DNA of 64,000 nt from NCBI GenBank assembly GCA_959347315.1, contig OY365808.1, positions 58,587,535 to 58,651,534 of the forward strand. Direction: 5' to 3'. Shown piece by piece: positions 47,542 through 58,900 of the stretch. Each line of letters opens with the position of its first letter. Position 1 is the first letter of the stretch. Position numbers and translations under genes: made by a program. The stretch comes from Bimastos eiseni (lineage: Eukaryota; Annelida; Clitellata; Crassiclitellata; Lumbricidae). The notes beneath the pieces were generated by a model, which searched no databases, was not told the origin of the DNA, and was given only the letters and a program-made list of their open reading frames with translations.

Positions 47542-48333
47542 TTAAAATATAAAAGATTTATTTATAATGTAGAATTCATCGAAACCGCATCTATACTTGC
47601 CGTTATTCTTATTACTAGTCTGATCTATCACTACAAATGCGTGAGGTTGCTTCAAAGATGTTTCGCAAAGTTTCTTAAAGTCGCCCTTAGGCATGTCTGT
47701 ACTTACGTGATCGTGGTAGAAGTGATTAATATTTTTCTGGTCTGGAGGAAACAAGCAGATAAAGTTTGCATTCTCTCTGATCGTCTGTCTAGGTAGTTTG
47801 AAATAATTTTGAGCGAGGTAGAAGCAGTCAACGTTACTATGCCTTCCCCGGATGTAGTAAGTCTCACATTTATTTTGCTTTTCTAACTGTAAATCATCGA
47901 AAAGCATCAGGTTCTTCTTTTCACGATTCAAGTCTCTCGGATCTGGCATATATTCAGACGAATCGAAGAACTTGGAAGATATATCAGATTTTTTATCCGA
48001 GTGTTTAGCCATTTTCTCAATGACGAATGCGGGAGGTACATTTTCTCTCGCGATCTTGTCTTGGCATCCGAATAGCCCGATGATGGCTTCTTTCGGTATT
48101 TTTTCTTCAAATGCTTGCTTGAGTATTTTATACTCTGGTTGAAAGAGATATCTTCCGAAAACTTGCAGATTGTCATAGTTTAACCACCCAGGTCTTAGAA
48201 GTAGGTTCAACAATAGAGTCGTCTTACCACATCCAGACTTTCCTACGATTAACCCTCTTATACTTCTAGGTAAAAGAGGATTATTGAATATCTTAGATAA
48301 TATGTCGTTCCACGATAAATCTTTGACTTCCAT
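47542..48333 (-). CDS. Polinton FtsK/A32-type DNA-packaging ATPase, intact
   Basis: 264 codons from ATG 48333 (MEVKDLSWND) behind ATATATTTAAA. Walker A is GKSGCGKTTLL, Walker B is KNLMLFDDLQ, and downstream ADQ-type and arginine regions are present (YLAQNYFKLPRQTIRENAN, FICLFPPDQK). The A32-like branch pumps genomes into icosahedral particles in related viruses. No stops or shifts, in contrast with the polymerase and capsid genes. It is divergent from the phospholipase-like gene with only 30 bases between starts. Confidence 0.9.
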   Translation of the reverse strand: MEVKDLSWNDILSKIFNNPLLPRSIRGLIVGKSGCGKTTLLLNLLLRPGWLNYDNLQVFGRYLFQPEYKILKQAFEEKIPKEAIIGLFGCQDKIARENVPPAFVIEKMAKHSDKKSDISSKFFDSSEYMPDPRDLNREKKNLMLFDDLQLEKQNKCETYYIRGRHSNVDCFYLAQNYFKLPRQTIRENANFICLFPPDQKNINHFYHDHVSTDMPKGDFKKLCETSLKQPHAFVVIDQTSNKNNGKYRCGFDEFYIINKSFIF

Positions 48334-48363
48334 TTTAAATATATCTAATTGTATTTTAAAAGG

Positions 48364-48894
48364 ATGTATTGCGTAAAGTGTAAAACTCGTACTGAAAATA
48401 AGAATATTCAAAATGTTACAACGAAGAATGGAAGGTCAATGCTTAGAGGCACATGTGATATATGTGGAAAGACAAAGACACAATTCGTGAAGTCTTCTGA
48501 AGGTGGTGATTTAGTTGGATCTTTAAATTCGGCTACCACCGGTATTAAGCTGCTGTGGGCTAAATATCCAGGTGAGATGCACTTGCCGAGACATTCGTTT
48601 ACTGGTCCTGGTACTAGACTTGATTTGAGTTTGAATTCCGATGGAACTCCTAAGGATTGGTCGAAGCCCGTCAATAGAGTCGACAACGCTGCATATCAGC
48701 ATGATTTAGCTTACGGCCAGCACTTCGATACAGCTTCTAGGAATGTCGCCGATAGAGCGATGATTAATGAGTTGAATAATATTCCTAATCCTAGTTTACG
48801 GGAGCGTATAGAGAGATCTTTAGTCAAACCAATATTATCTACCAAAGCTAGTCTCGGGTTAGGTCTAAAAAAGCCTAAAATTGCAATGGACTGA
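48364..48894 (+). CDS. Polinton zinc-ribbon plus phospholipase A2-like protein, intact
   Basis: 176 residues from ATG 48364. Residues 1-45 form a four-Cys ribbon (MYCVKCKTRT, then TCDICGKTKTQFV), like DUF5679. The C-terminal part is a phospholipase A2-like domain: a Ca-loop-like block (FTGPGTRLDL), then WSKPVNRVDNAAYQHDLAYG with the His-Asp catalytic pair, and NVADRAMINELNN. The parvovirus VP1 unique region uses this compact domain to breach endosomes; a similar entry role here is inference. Fully open, catalytic pair retained. The end overlaps the upstream part of the integrase frame. Confidence 0.8.
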   Translation: MYCVKCKTRTENKNIQNVTTKNGRSMLRGTCDICGKTKTQFVKSSEGGDLVGSLNSATTGIKLLWAKYPGEMHLPRHSFTGPGTRLDLSLNSDGTPKDWSKPVNRVDNAAYQHDLAYGQHFDTASRNVADRAMINELNNIPNPSLRERIERSLVKPILSTKASLGLGLKKPKIAMD

Positions 48895-49798
48895 TGAACT
48901 AGCTGAGGAGTTGCATAGACCCGCAGTAAGACGTTTTAGGAAGAGGAAGGTGTACGTTGGTGGAATAGATTAAATATGGGCTGCTGATTTAGTCGATATG
49001 CAGGCTTTTGCTAAAGATAACGGTGGCGTGAAATACTTACTAACAGTGATAGATGTGTTTTCCAAGTACGGTTGGATCGCGCCATTAAATGATACAAGTT
49101 GGAAATCAACGGCTAGTGGCTTCGTGAAAATATTCGAGAGCGGTAGAAGACCAGGCAAGGTGTGGGTGGATAAAGGTACAGAATTTTATAATAAAGACGT
49201 TAAGAAATTAGTCGAGTTGTATTATACGGAGAACGAAGAAAAGTCGTGCGTTGTTGAGCGTTGGAATAGAACAATGTGTGAAAACATGTTTAAGTATTTT
49301 ACAGCTAATTCAACTAGAAGATATATCGATGTGTTGGATGAAATTGTTAGTAATTATAATGAAACTAGGCATTCTTCCATTAAAATGTTACCCTATAAAG
49401 CTAGTTTGAAAATGTATGAAAAGGCTGTATCGATGAACTTAAATGGAAGTGAAATTCCAGAACCTATTAAGCCTATGTTCTCGGTAGGCGATAAAGTTAG
49501 AATAACGAAGAAGAAAATGTATTTTAAAAAGGATATACACCTAGATGGACTGAGGAAATGTTCACAATTGCACAAGTTCAGTATACGGTTCCACCAACTT
49601 ATAAGATTACTGATTATTATGGTGAGGAAATACAGGGTTCATTTATTTTATGAACAGGAGCTACAGAAGACTACTCAAGAAGTATTTAGAATAGAAAAGA
49701 TAATCAGGAAATGGAGAAACAAGTCGCTGGTGAAATGGTTGGGTCATCCTGAGTCGTTTAACTCCTGGGTTGATAATGAAGACTTGGTGGTCACATGA
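48881..49798 (+). pseudogene. Polinton retroviral-type integrase with chromodomain, damaged
   Basis: The frame is readable from about 48881 (WTDELAEELHRPAVRRFRKR) without a clear ATG. An in-frame TAA near 48971 precedes the rve core. Catalytic residues are present: Asp in WAADLVDM, Asp in VWVDKGTEF, Glu in CVVERWNRT. A few residues between the second Asp and the Glu seem deleted (LVELYYTENEE). One shift near 49530 and a compensating one near 49640 scramble the beta-barrel part (readable in another frame as IAQVQYTVPPTYKITDYYG). The C-terminal chromodomain (FRIEKIIRKWRNKSLVKW, WVDNEDL) is open to TGA 49796-49798. It inserts the element and gives the 6-bp duplication. Confidence 0.88.
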
Positions 49799-49986
49799 TA
49801 ATGACTCATCATCGAAACTATTGGAAATTCCCCGGACCTATTAGACGTATTGGTTGATGTTTAACCTCGGGCTTAGGTTTTTGTATGAATTAGTTTTTGT
49901 AACCTAGTTATGGTTACAAATACGCTTTGGTAACGAATTGACCAATATTATGGTCAAATGCGCCAGATAGCGGATTTCCTACTACT
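49799..49986 (-). repeat. Polinton right terminal inverted repeat
   Basis: Inverse of 37907-38094. The integrase stop codon lies exactly at its inner border. Confidence 0.95.
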
Positions 49987-50538
49987 GGCCTGAGAATATC
50001 GCACTATAAATTACTTACAGTATACGTACGACAGGTTATGAATATATATTATAAGACATCTGAACAAGTAGATTAACGTTCCGTTTGAATGGTGTAGGGA
50101 CGTAGGCCTACTTGTACCCGTAATTGTATGTTAACAGTGACTACACGTGACGACCACGTAATTATTAGATTGATACAAAACCTTGAAATTTGTGAAAGCA
50201 AATTTTGAAATGGCTGGTTCCGTTGCAAATGCATTTTCCCCCCATATAGTAACTGTATATATAGGTGGTCAGCACGTCATAGATCGATAACAAGCGCGCA
50301 GGGCTTAAACATCCGGTGTCTCTATAATCGAAAATAGCCGGAAAATATAAAATAAATTGCTCTGATACGGCAACTGACCAAGAACGCTGACCTAAGACAG
50401 AGATCAATCCCAAGACCGTTCCTTTAAGACCAAGACCGACGCAGTCGAGACCAAGACCAATACCGCAGTTTTCCGATCTCGAGGTCGTCTCGCTCAAGAC
50501 CAAGACCGCGGTCTCGAGACCACATCCCTGGATGGAAG

Positions 50539-52157
50539 GGTCTATGTATGCAGCCTTAATTTGCATACAATATAAATACAATACAATATACAACTAGGCA
50601 CGTGCCTTACAACGCGCTTTAACCAGATAAGTCTTGCACGAAAGCGCACACACGTCTTTAGCGACGACGCAGTTGCAGTCCTAATGCACTTCCTTGTGCG
50701 CAAGAATGTACACCCAAAAATGCCCTACACATTGACACTTCGGATGGTGGTCGAACCCGCTCACTCTGAGCGTCATACACGGGCCGACCGCTCTAACCAA
50801 TCGGCCACGTACCGTGCCACACATATGGCTACTGACAGTTAAATTCGACTCCTGTAATAACTTGTCTTCATCCATTCGTATTAATCATACAGAGGTGTTT
50901 GTCAGTTTGAAATAAAACAAAAATATTGTTATTGCTGTACTAATTGCTTCAGTACTTGAAATATAATTTTCATGCAATTTGTGAATCGACAGATGCGCTA
51001 TGGAATGTTTAGCAAATCAGCGCAGGGGGTAGGATTCGATGCAGTGCAAGTATAGCAAATGCGTTTGCGAATAGCGAGCATTGCATTTTCTTCAACTAGT
51101 TATAATAATTTTGTAGGCTTATTGAATCAATAATTTACTGTTTAAAAAATAGCATGCAACTTCTTTCGGAAAAGGTGGCGCCAGTATTTCATTGGTGAGC
51201 TCCAAACGTCGAATCAATTCAATTAATAATCCCATTCCCCAACATTTTGCATATTGTCAGATGCGTTACGAAATGCTTAGATTTTACGTGTAATCAAATC
51301 GTTGCAATACTGATGCTGATACTGCGATGGATAAGGACTCTGAATTCGAGGAATTAAGTTTTGAGGATGAGTTTGAGCCTGAAGCGGATACGATGGAAAA
51401 GAACAAATTAAAGTAAGGGGACGTTGAAATCGACATAACGCTGCGCTAAGTAATAACTGCATGGTCATTACTCAAACACATTTCGAAGCTTCTGTTGATC
51501 GGTGAAACGTGTGTGGCTTTAGCAAAACGAATTATATTAAATGGATTTAAAAAGTTTGGCGTTGATTTGTGCAGTACTATCCTCTATGCTACAAAATTCT
51601 TTGTCAAAATTTTGTTGGGATTTACCCTAAGTCAAGGCCTGTTCGGAGAAGCTTCTATTTTAAGACGTTGATGCTATTAATAGACAGTTTAGCTTGCAGT
51701 TTCTGTATAATCAGGCAATTTATATCTTTGGACCAGAACATTTTTTTTGTAATGCTAATGTGTGCCTTTTTTAACAATGCCTTGTCATCAACAAATAAAG
51801 AAAGGTCGTCTGCAGTGTGTATATTTAGAGAGGCCCATAGGAAAGAAAGAGAGAGTCATGGATATGAAGCAGTGGTGTAAACACAATATGAAAACTAATA
51901 TAGCAAATTAGGGTGACTTGGAACTTCCATCGCAGCAGTGAGGTATGGAGTGCCCACCCCAGTAGCCTTATAAGACAGTGGAGAAATTAAAAGTTTATTG
52001 TTTGTAATTGTTGTAACATAGACATTGTATAGTACAAGAGTCATAACAATCATATGCAGATATTCTTCATTGTGTAGGTCTTCAGCATCTGATCAATGCT
52101 TACTAATCCTAAGGACGTTACTCTTCTTTGCTGAACTGGGTATAATACTGGGGACAA
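50539..52157. other. Intergenic, no gene seen except a SINE
   Basis: Holds SINE copy C at 50562-50820; the rest is AT-rich and shows no coding homology. Confidence 0.4.
50562..50820 (-). repeat. tRNA-derived SINE, family 1, copy C
   Basis: The reverse strand begins GTGGCACGGTACGTGGCCGA, with box A region TGGCCGATTGGTTAGAGC and box B GGTTCGACCAC. The body and ATACAATATTGTATTG-like tail match the other copies. It sits 24 bases beyond the hAT target duplication. Confidence 0.85.
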
Positions 52158-52880
52158 TACCCTCCATGGGACCACCACCTCCCTCCATGGGACCAAACCT
52201 CCCTCCATGGGGCCAAACCTCCATCCATGAGGCCAAACCTCCCTCCATGGAACCAGACCTCCCTCCATGGGGCCAAACCTCCCTCCATGGGGCCAAACCT
52301 ATGTCCATGGGGCCAAACCTCCCTCCATGGGGTCAAACCTACGTCCATGGGGCCAAACCTCCCTCCATGGAACCAGACCTCCCTCCATGGGGCCAAACCT
52401 CCCTCCATGGGACCAAGCCTCCCTCTATGGAACCAGACCTCCCTCCATTTGGCCAAACCTCCCTCCATGGGACCACACCTCCCTCCATGGGACCAAACCT
52501 CACTCCGTGGGGCCAAACCTCCCTCCATGGAACCAGACCTCCCTCCATGGGGCCAAACCTCCCTCCATGGAACCAGACCTCCCTCCATTGGACCAAACCT
52601 CCCTCCATGAGACAAAACCTCCCTCCATGGGGCCAAACCTCCTTCCATGGGACCAAACCTCCCTCCATGGAACCAGACCTCCCTCCATGGAACCAGACCT
52701 CCCTCCATGGACCAAATCTCCCTCCATTGGACCGCACTTCCCTACATGGGACCAAACCTCCCTCCATGTGGCCAAACCTCCCTCCGTGGGACCAAACCTC
52801 CCTCCATGGGATCACACCTCCCTTCATGGTTCAAACATCCCTCCATGGTTTCATGCCTCCTGCCATGGGGCCAAACCTCC
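52158..52880. repeat. 20-bp minisatellite, about 36 copies
   Basis: Unit CCTCCCTCCATGGGGCCAAA with frequent GGGACC, GGAACCAGA and GGTC variants; copy length is 20 almost throughout. Since 20 is not a multiple of three and neither strand of the unit holds a stop, long open frames appear on both strands. It lies 5' of the LRR gene's first recognised exon. Confidence 0.97.
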
Positions 52881-52984
52881 AGGATGCCACAGTGTCCAAT
52901 GAATCACACTATCCAGCCACTACTCTTTGTTGTGCTATTGATGTGTGTCTGTAAAAGTTGCATTGTCGGTTGCTGTATTTTCAG

Positions 52985-55900
52985 GAAGCTTCGTAAAGCG
53001 AGGGGTCTTCCAACAAGAGGAATGAGTCAGGCTCAGCGTCTGGCCATCGCACTTCAACAAAACCTTTCAACATCCGACCAACCGTGCGTTGTCACAGTCA
53101 CTTAGTCTGTTAATTAACATTTATATGGCTCCTTTTGTGGTAGACCCCTCATATGAACTCCATAACCTGGAGACGTTTTTGAGAAAATTCAGCTGAAAGG
53201 TTTTCAATGACCGGCAATATGGAGACAGAGAATGAATTCTAGACATGTCCAGATATGTTGTATCGGTTTTCTGGTGTGAAATTCTAACCAATGATTGTTT
53301 GAAGTTTAAAGGAGGTATGTTCAGGTACATGAAAAGGAAACAGAACCCCAGTGCTAAGTAATGAGGCTCCTCAATTCGAAGTGTTCATAACATTTCTACG
53401 CATTGACTTTTGTAGGTGAACAATGAACCATCTCTCAGTTGAGAGTCAATGCATTCATTCTGTGGTATATGTTCATCATAGAGCACTAGTGTTGCAGAAA
53501 TATTGCAAGGACCGGAATGATAGTTGGTAAGAAGAGGAAGAGTGGTCGTCCCTTGAGTTGACTCTCAAGCAGTGTTGGACACGAGACCAAAACCTCGAGA
53601 CTAAGATCAAGATCGAGTGGTCCAAGATCAAGATCTGGTGGTCCGAGACCAAGACCGAGATTGGGTGGTCCAAGACCAAGACAGATACTCCTTTTTTTAT
53701 AAGCAATTCAACTTATTGAGACGCTAAAACGGAATACCACGCTTAAAACAATAATTTTATTGCTGAAGAATACTAATCTTTCTTAATAATGTTCCAGAAT
53801 CAGTTTTACCGGCCAGTCTGAACTTTTGTTGGTTCAGCCGTTGGCTTCGGCCGGAGAATATCACATTATAAATTACTTACAGTATATGATACTTTTGCAG
53901 TGTTTCATACCTATTTCATTTTATCTTAAGATATGATCTGTTTGCCTTGTTTCATACATATTTCATTTTATCTTAAGATATAATCTGTTTGCAATGTTTC
54001 ATACCTATTTCATTTTATCTTAAGATATGATCTGTTTGCCTTGTTTCATACCTATTACATTTTATCTTAAGATATAATCTGCTTGCAACGATTCATACCT
54101 ATTTCATTTTATCTTAAGATATAATCTGTTTGCAACGTTTCGTACCTATTTCATTTTATCTTAAGATATAATCTGCTTGCAACGTTTCATACCTATTACA
54201 TTTTATCTTAAGATATAATCTGCTTGCAACGTTTCATACGTATTTCATTTTATCTTAAGATATAATCTGTTTGCAACGTTTCATACCTATTTCATTTTAT
54301 CTTAAGATATGATCTGTTTGCCTTGTTTCATACCTATTACATTTTATCTTAAGATGTAGTCTGCTTGCAACGTTTCATACCTATTTCATTTTATCTTAAG
54401 ATATAATCTGTTTGCAACGTTTCATACCTATTTCATTTTATCTTAAGATATGATCTGTTTGCCTTGTTTCATACCTATTACATTTTATCTTAAGATATAA
54501 TCTGCTTGCAACGTTTCATACCTGTTCTGCAGCCATCAATTGATAGTAAGTTGAGTTTTTCATTGACTTGATTTTTTAAAAATTGTTTTATGTCAATTCA
54601 TTTGACTGTTTTAGATGCTTTTTTGTAGGTCGACAACCAGTTCCAAGCGTCCCACTCTTCCCCCATCTTCCGATCCGTCCAATCAGTCAGAAGGAGCGGC
54701 CACTTCGGAGGCAGAGACTCCTCTGCCCATCTTAAGCGACATCGCCGATTCCTATAATACGCCCAGGTAAGACAAACACACCAGAAACCATTTCATATAA
54801 AATGGACGACGTACATATGCTCCTTGTCGTAATGGAAAAGGTCATGTGTCACAGTTTAACTAGGTATCCATCTGAAGTGACCTATATGCCACTTACCATA
54901 TCTTAAGTCTTGTAATGATTCTCTTTATAATCACCTTCTCAGTTTATCTGCTCTGGCAATAATTCTAAACAGCTGCTGCAGAATCTTCATCTGGTTCTGC
55001 TTTGTGGACAATATAATGCTCCTCAGATTCTCTTTCTAGTCTGGCTTTATGTGATTTGGGTGTTGCCCATGATAGTTGCCTTTAGTACTCTATTCTCAGC
55101 TGATTTCTGTCCTCTTCATAAGATATTTCCAATCTCACACATGGTCCTCACATTTTCATTTGTTGTTTGACTTCGTCCTCCTCTTCCTTTTCAACCTTCA
55201 TCACGTTAGTCCATACATTTGTTTCTTCTCGAAGTGATCATTGCAATTCATCATTGGTCTTCCAAGGGTCTGCCTTCTTCCTACCTAGTTGGTACTAATC
55301 TCAGCTGATAGACTGAATGCCTAAGTTCTCTTCTGATGATCTCCTCATGTCTCTACCCACACATGTCAACTGCCACATTGCTTGCCTCTTGCTGCCTGCA
55401 ATCAATTGAAAATCCTTATTCTGGTCTTAAAGACCTACATCGCCTCATTCACTTTCCTTCCAACGTCCTCCACCTCACTCTTCTAATTTACCCCTTGACC
55501 TTCTGGTTTGCTCTACAATTCTATCTGTCAGCTTCTTTCTCTTTTCTCACAGCCTGCTTCTTTTCTCTGGGTCCTGCACACTGGGGTCGCTTCCAAATGG
55601 TTCAATCTACTGGGGGCGCTTTACAAATATTTAAATACAATCTGACATGTCTGAATATGTTTTGATGATTTTAGAAAACTGACGCTGCTGTCGGCCTTTA
55701 TTCTGCTACAACAGACTGGAAAGTTTAGCCTCCAGAGGACATCGCTGCCTGATTACCTCTACTCAACAATCCTTGGAGAAGCAGCCAGGTGAGGACTGAA
55801 ATTGGTGAATTTACATATGCAGATGTTGAGATCACATGACCAGTTCTAGAATGGATCAGTTTCTGTTCTTTTGAATCCAATCTGAAGCATCTTTCAATTC

Positions 55901-58900
55901 GCTTGTCTATCTCTTCTCTGGGAAAAGAAGAGTTGTGTAAGTAATTAGAAATTTTTTAGTTTATCTTTCCATTGGATTTTGAGAGGATTTTTAAACTTAT
56001 GAGGAGACTGTTGTAACCAACTGAAAGATGGTTACATCAGTGTGTCATCATGTCATTGATTCCAGTTTATTAGATAAAGTTTACAGAAGGTGATGATGAT
56101 TGGTATCTGATATATTGAGACAGAATTTGAAGTTTTTGTCTGCATAGGACAAGAAATGAGGATGCGATCATTCATCTCGTGTCTACGTGGCCAGACGCCA
56201 TCTTGAACCTCAGTCTCATCGATATTCCGGTCGACAATTACCTGAAGCCTCCGAGCACAGACGATGGACCGCCATCTGTCGCTGATTCCATCATCCGAGG
56301 TCTCTTCTACCGCAAACGGAAATACTGTCAGCTCCAGATGCTCATTCTGCCCAAGGACGCATCAACGGGTAGGCATGGGGGTAGGCAGAGGGGTAGGCAT
56401 GGGCACGGACGATGTCTTGGTCAAGGTTATATATGAGATCTTAGATTAGGGTCATAGGCAGACATGTGTTGTGGCACAATTCAAAGCACTCAGAGAAATA
56501 GACCGGTGATCGTGTGATAGAAGTCAAACAAACAGACCTTTATTAAGTAGACTCTGCGCTTGTCAACAGTGGTCCAGAAATAATATGCTAGAGAGAATCT
56601 TTTGCCATCGTTTGTGTGGTTGTTGACTGTCGTCTTGTAATCGTAACAGGTTTACGCTGCTCTTTGAAAGGTTTGCGATTGTATTTGTTTTCTTCTTAGG
56701 GTCCGATTTATTGCGTCATTTTTCAAGGATTCCGCTCTTCTATCTCTGGAAAACTGCGAATGTTCGATTGCCTGACGTCTTAGGGGCTGGAAGACTTAAA
56801 GGTTTCACTTTAGAGAATCAAGTTTAACTTCTCTTTACAAACTACAGGTCTATTGTTTTTTTATTGACCTAAGTTAAGTTTATCTGATTACGTTTCTTTG
56901 AACATGTCATGCGATCAGATGGATTAGAAAAGGAAATGATGTTGGCATGCGGAGAAGGAAGTAGAAAACGGGCGACCAAGGAAAAAATTGATGGATGATA
57001 CATGAAAGAACTGGAATGAACCTGGAATTAAGAGATATGACTTCAAAAAGAAAGAAATGACGACCTTTTGTCTTTGCGATTGCTACAGTTCCAAAAGCTG
57101 ATAGCACACAGTGATAAGGTGAAGTTAGTAATGATCCTTTGGGATATTAAAAATTGAGCCTCTTTATTCATCAGTTTTTATAGTTGTATTTGTTCTGCTA
57201 ATTATTTATTTGCCAGGATTTTGTTTGTTTTCACAACTAACAGATTTTGCTTAAATGTCAGTGATAATGTTCCCAAGATTTCAATATTTTTAAAATGGTG
57301 TTTGGTAATTATTTTATCAGTTTTGATTTTATTTTCAGAAGCTGCTCACTATGTTGAGAAAACGCCGAAACTGGAAATGAAACGACCGATTAACTACTAT
57401 TCGTACAGCAAAGGTGAAGCGTCATCATCTACTTTAAAGTGATCCTGGTTTACATGTGCTCTCGTAAAACTTTACTATATTATTTTCCCGCCATGTTCCA
57501 ATGTCGAAGGCGTCTGGTTAATAAGAAATTTTGTTGCGATGGTTGTTGTAGACAATGTTCGACTTGTAATTGCGATACCTTATGGAGTCATTCATTGGCT
57601 TGGCCGTAAAGCAAACATCTCGGACGTCCATGCAGGTCTTGTTCTGCAGAAGCAATCGCCGTTTGTGTTTCACTTCGATAATCTCGCTCTCATCAACCCT
57701 GTCGACACGAAAGCCATCCATAATGTTCTCGACCTTATTGTTGACCCACAGGTTGGCTAATTTCATAATTGTTTTTAGTAAATTTGTTTTTTGGAGATGA
57801 TTCTGTTAAAGACAATTTGTTGGATTGTGCGGTTATGATGATGATGAGTTGTCTGCCCAATGACAGGTCCATTGTCTTCATGCCACCTGGGTATGAGATG
57901 GGTGAGGTGGTTTAGGTTCATTGTCTTCACGCCACCCGGGGATGAGATGAGTGAGGTGGTTTAGGTCTATTGTCTTCACGCCACCCGGGGATGAGATGAG
58001 TGAGGTGGTTTAGATCCATTGGCTTTATGCCACCTGGGGATGAGATGAGTGAGGTGGTTTAGGTCCATTGGCTTTATGCCACCTGGGGATGATATGAGTG
58101 AAGTGGTTTAGGTCCATTGTCTTCATGCCACCCGGGGATGAGATGAGTGAGGTGGTTTCCCATTGCCTTCCTCACAGACATTTATGGGTAAGCAACTTGT
58201 CCTAGGTTGCTACGCAGTGATATGAGGTGGGTTCGAACCTGTGACCCTTCGGTTGCAAGGCACAGAACATACTGCTACACCACCGTGCTATTTTAGTGTT
58301 TGAAAATTTTGAAATAAGGTCTGATGCAGATTCCACTTTTTGGACAATAGAGGTACAGCCAAACAATGCATTGAAGCTTAGTTCACATTGTGAGAGGATG
58401 AAAGGTTTCCAAGCTCAAGCAGATGTTTGACGATGATGTTCTAATCTGCAATGCAATAGCAGCTTACAAAGTTAGTTTTCATATAGTGCATGTTGTAATG
58501 TAAATTTACTGTTGTAACATTGAAACCAGTTGGTTGTAGAGTGTTATGAGGAACTTGTAAATTACATTACCTGATCTGTTTAATAATGATGATGTATTAA
58601 GAGTCCTTGTTAATAGACAGATGCGTCGTCATATCTTGATACCAACCGACCATAGCTAAGACTCTTTCTCGTGAATCTTTGATCTAAGGGGCCGTCCACA
58701 TATTATGTATGCAGCGAGGAAAAGGGGTTTCTAATTTCGACGATTTTGCGTACGGGTGCATACGGTGGGGGAGGGGTGAAGAAAATATGTACATGCGCAA
58801 ATAGACTTTTCTAATTATGACGTATACAATGCGTAATATTAAAATCAGAACTGTAAACCCAATAACAGACTGTATTCCTGCTTAATCAATTTTATGTAGC

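Larger units (their letters stand above)
37907..49986 (+). mobile_element. Polinton/Maverick, 12,080 bp, decayed
   Basis: Terminal inverted repeats run 37907-38094 and 49799-49986, starting AGTAGTAGGAAATC and ending CTACTACT; by eye they differ at about ten places. The flanking 6-bp duplication GGCCTG (37901-37906, 49987-49992) is perfect. The 5'-AG end, 6-bp duplication and the gene set (polymerase B, protease, packaging ATPase, capsid genes, integrase) define a Polinton. Polymerase, protease and fibre-like genes read rightward on the left; nine virion-type genes plus the ATPase read leftward in the centre; the phospholipase-like and integrase genes read rightward at the right end. It is shorter than the usual 15-20 kb, largely because the polymerase gene lost its core. 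Confidence 0.97.
37613..50530 (+). mobile_element. Non-autonomous hAT-like element, split by the Polinton
   Basis: It starts CAGTGTTGGGCACGAGACC and ends with the inverse of CAGGGATGTGGTCTCGAGACC. Flanks GTTGGAAG (37605-37612) and GATGGAAG (50531-50538) match at 7 of 8 positions, an 8-bp duplication of hAT length. Both ends are rich in CAAGACCAAGACCGAGACC-type repeats. Without the inserted Polinton and its 6-bp duplication it would be about 830 bp. A related, uninterrupted left half lies at 53580-53895. Confidence 0.75.

Noticed and set aside
52025..52954. Repeat proteins on both strands (PSMGPNLPPWGQ type and complements)
   Set aside because: Artefact of the 20-bp minisatellite, open in several frames on both strands.
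55336..55665. 109-codon frame before LRR exon 3
   Set aside because: Degraded retroposon tail with no domain; it contains the intron acceptor region.
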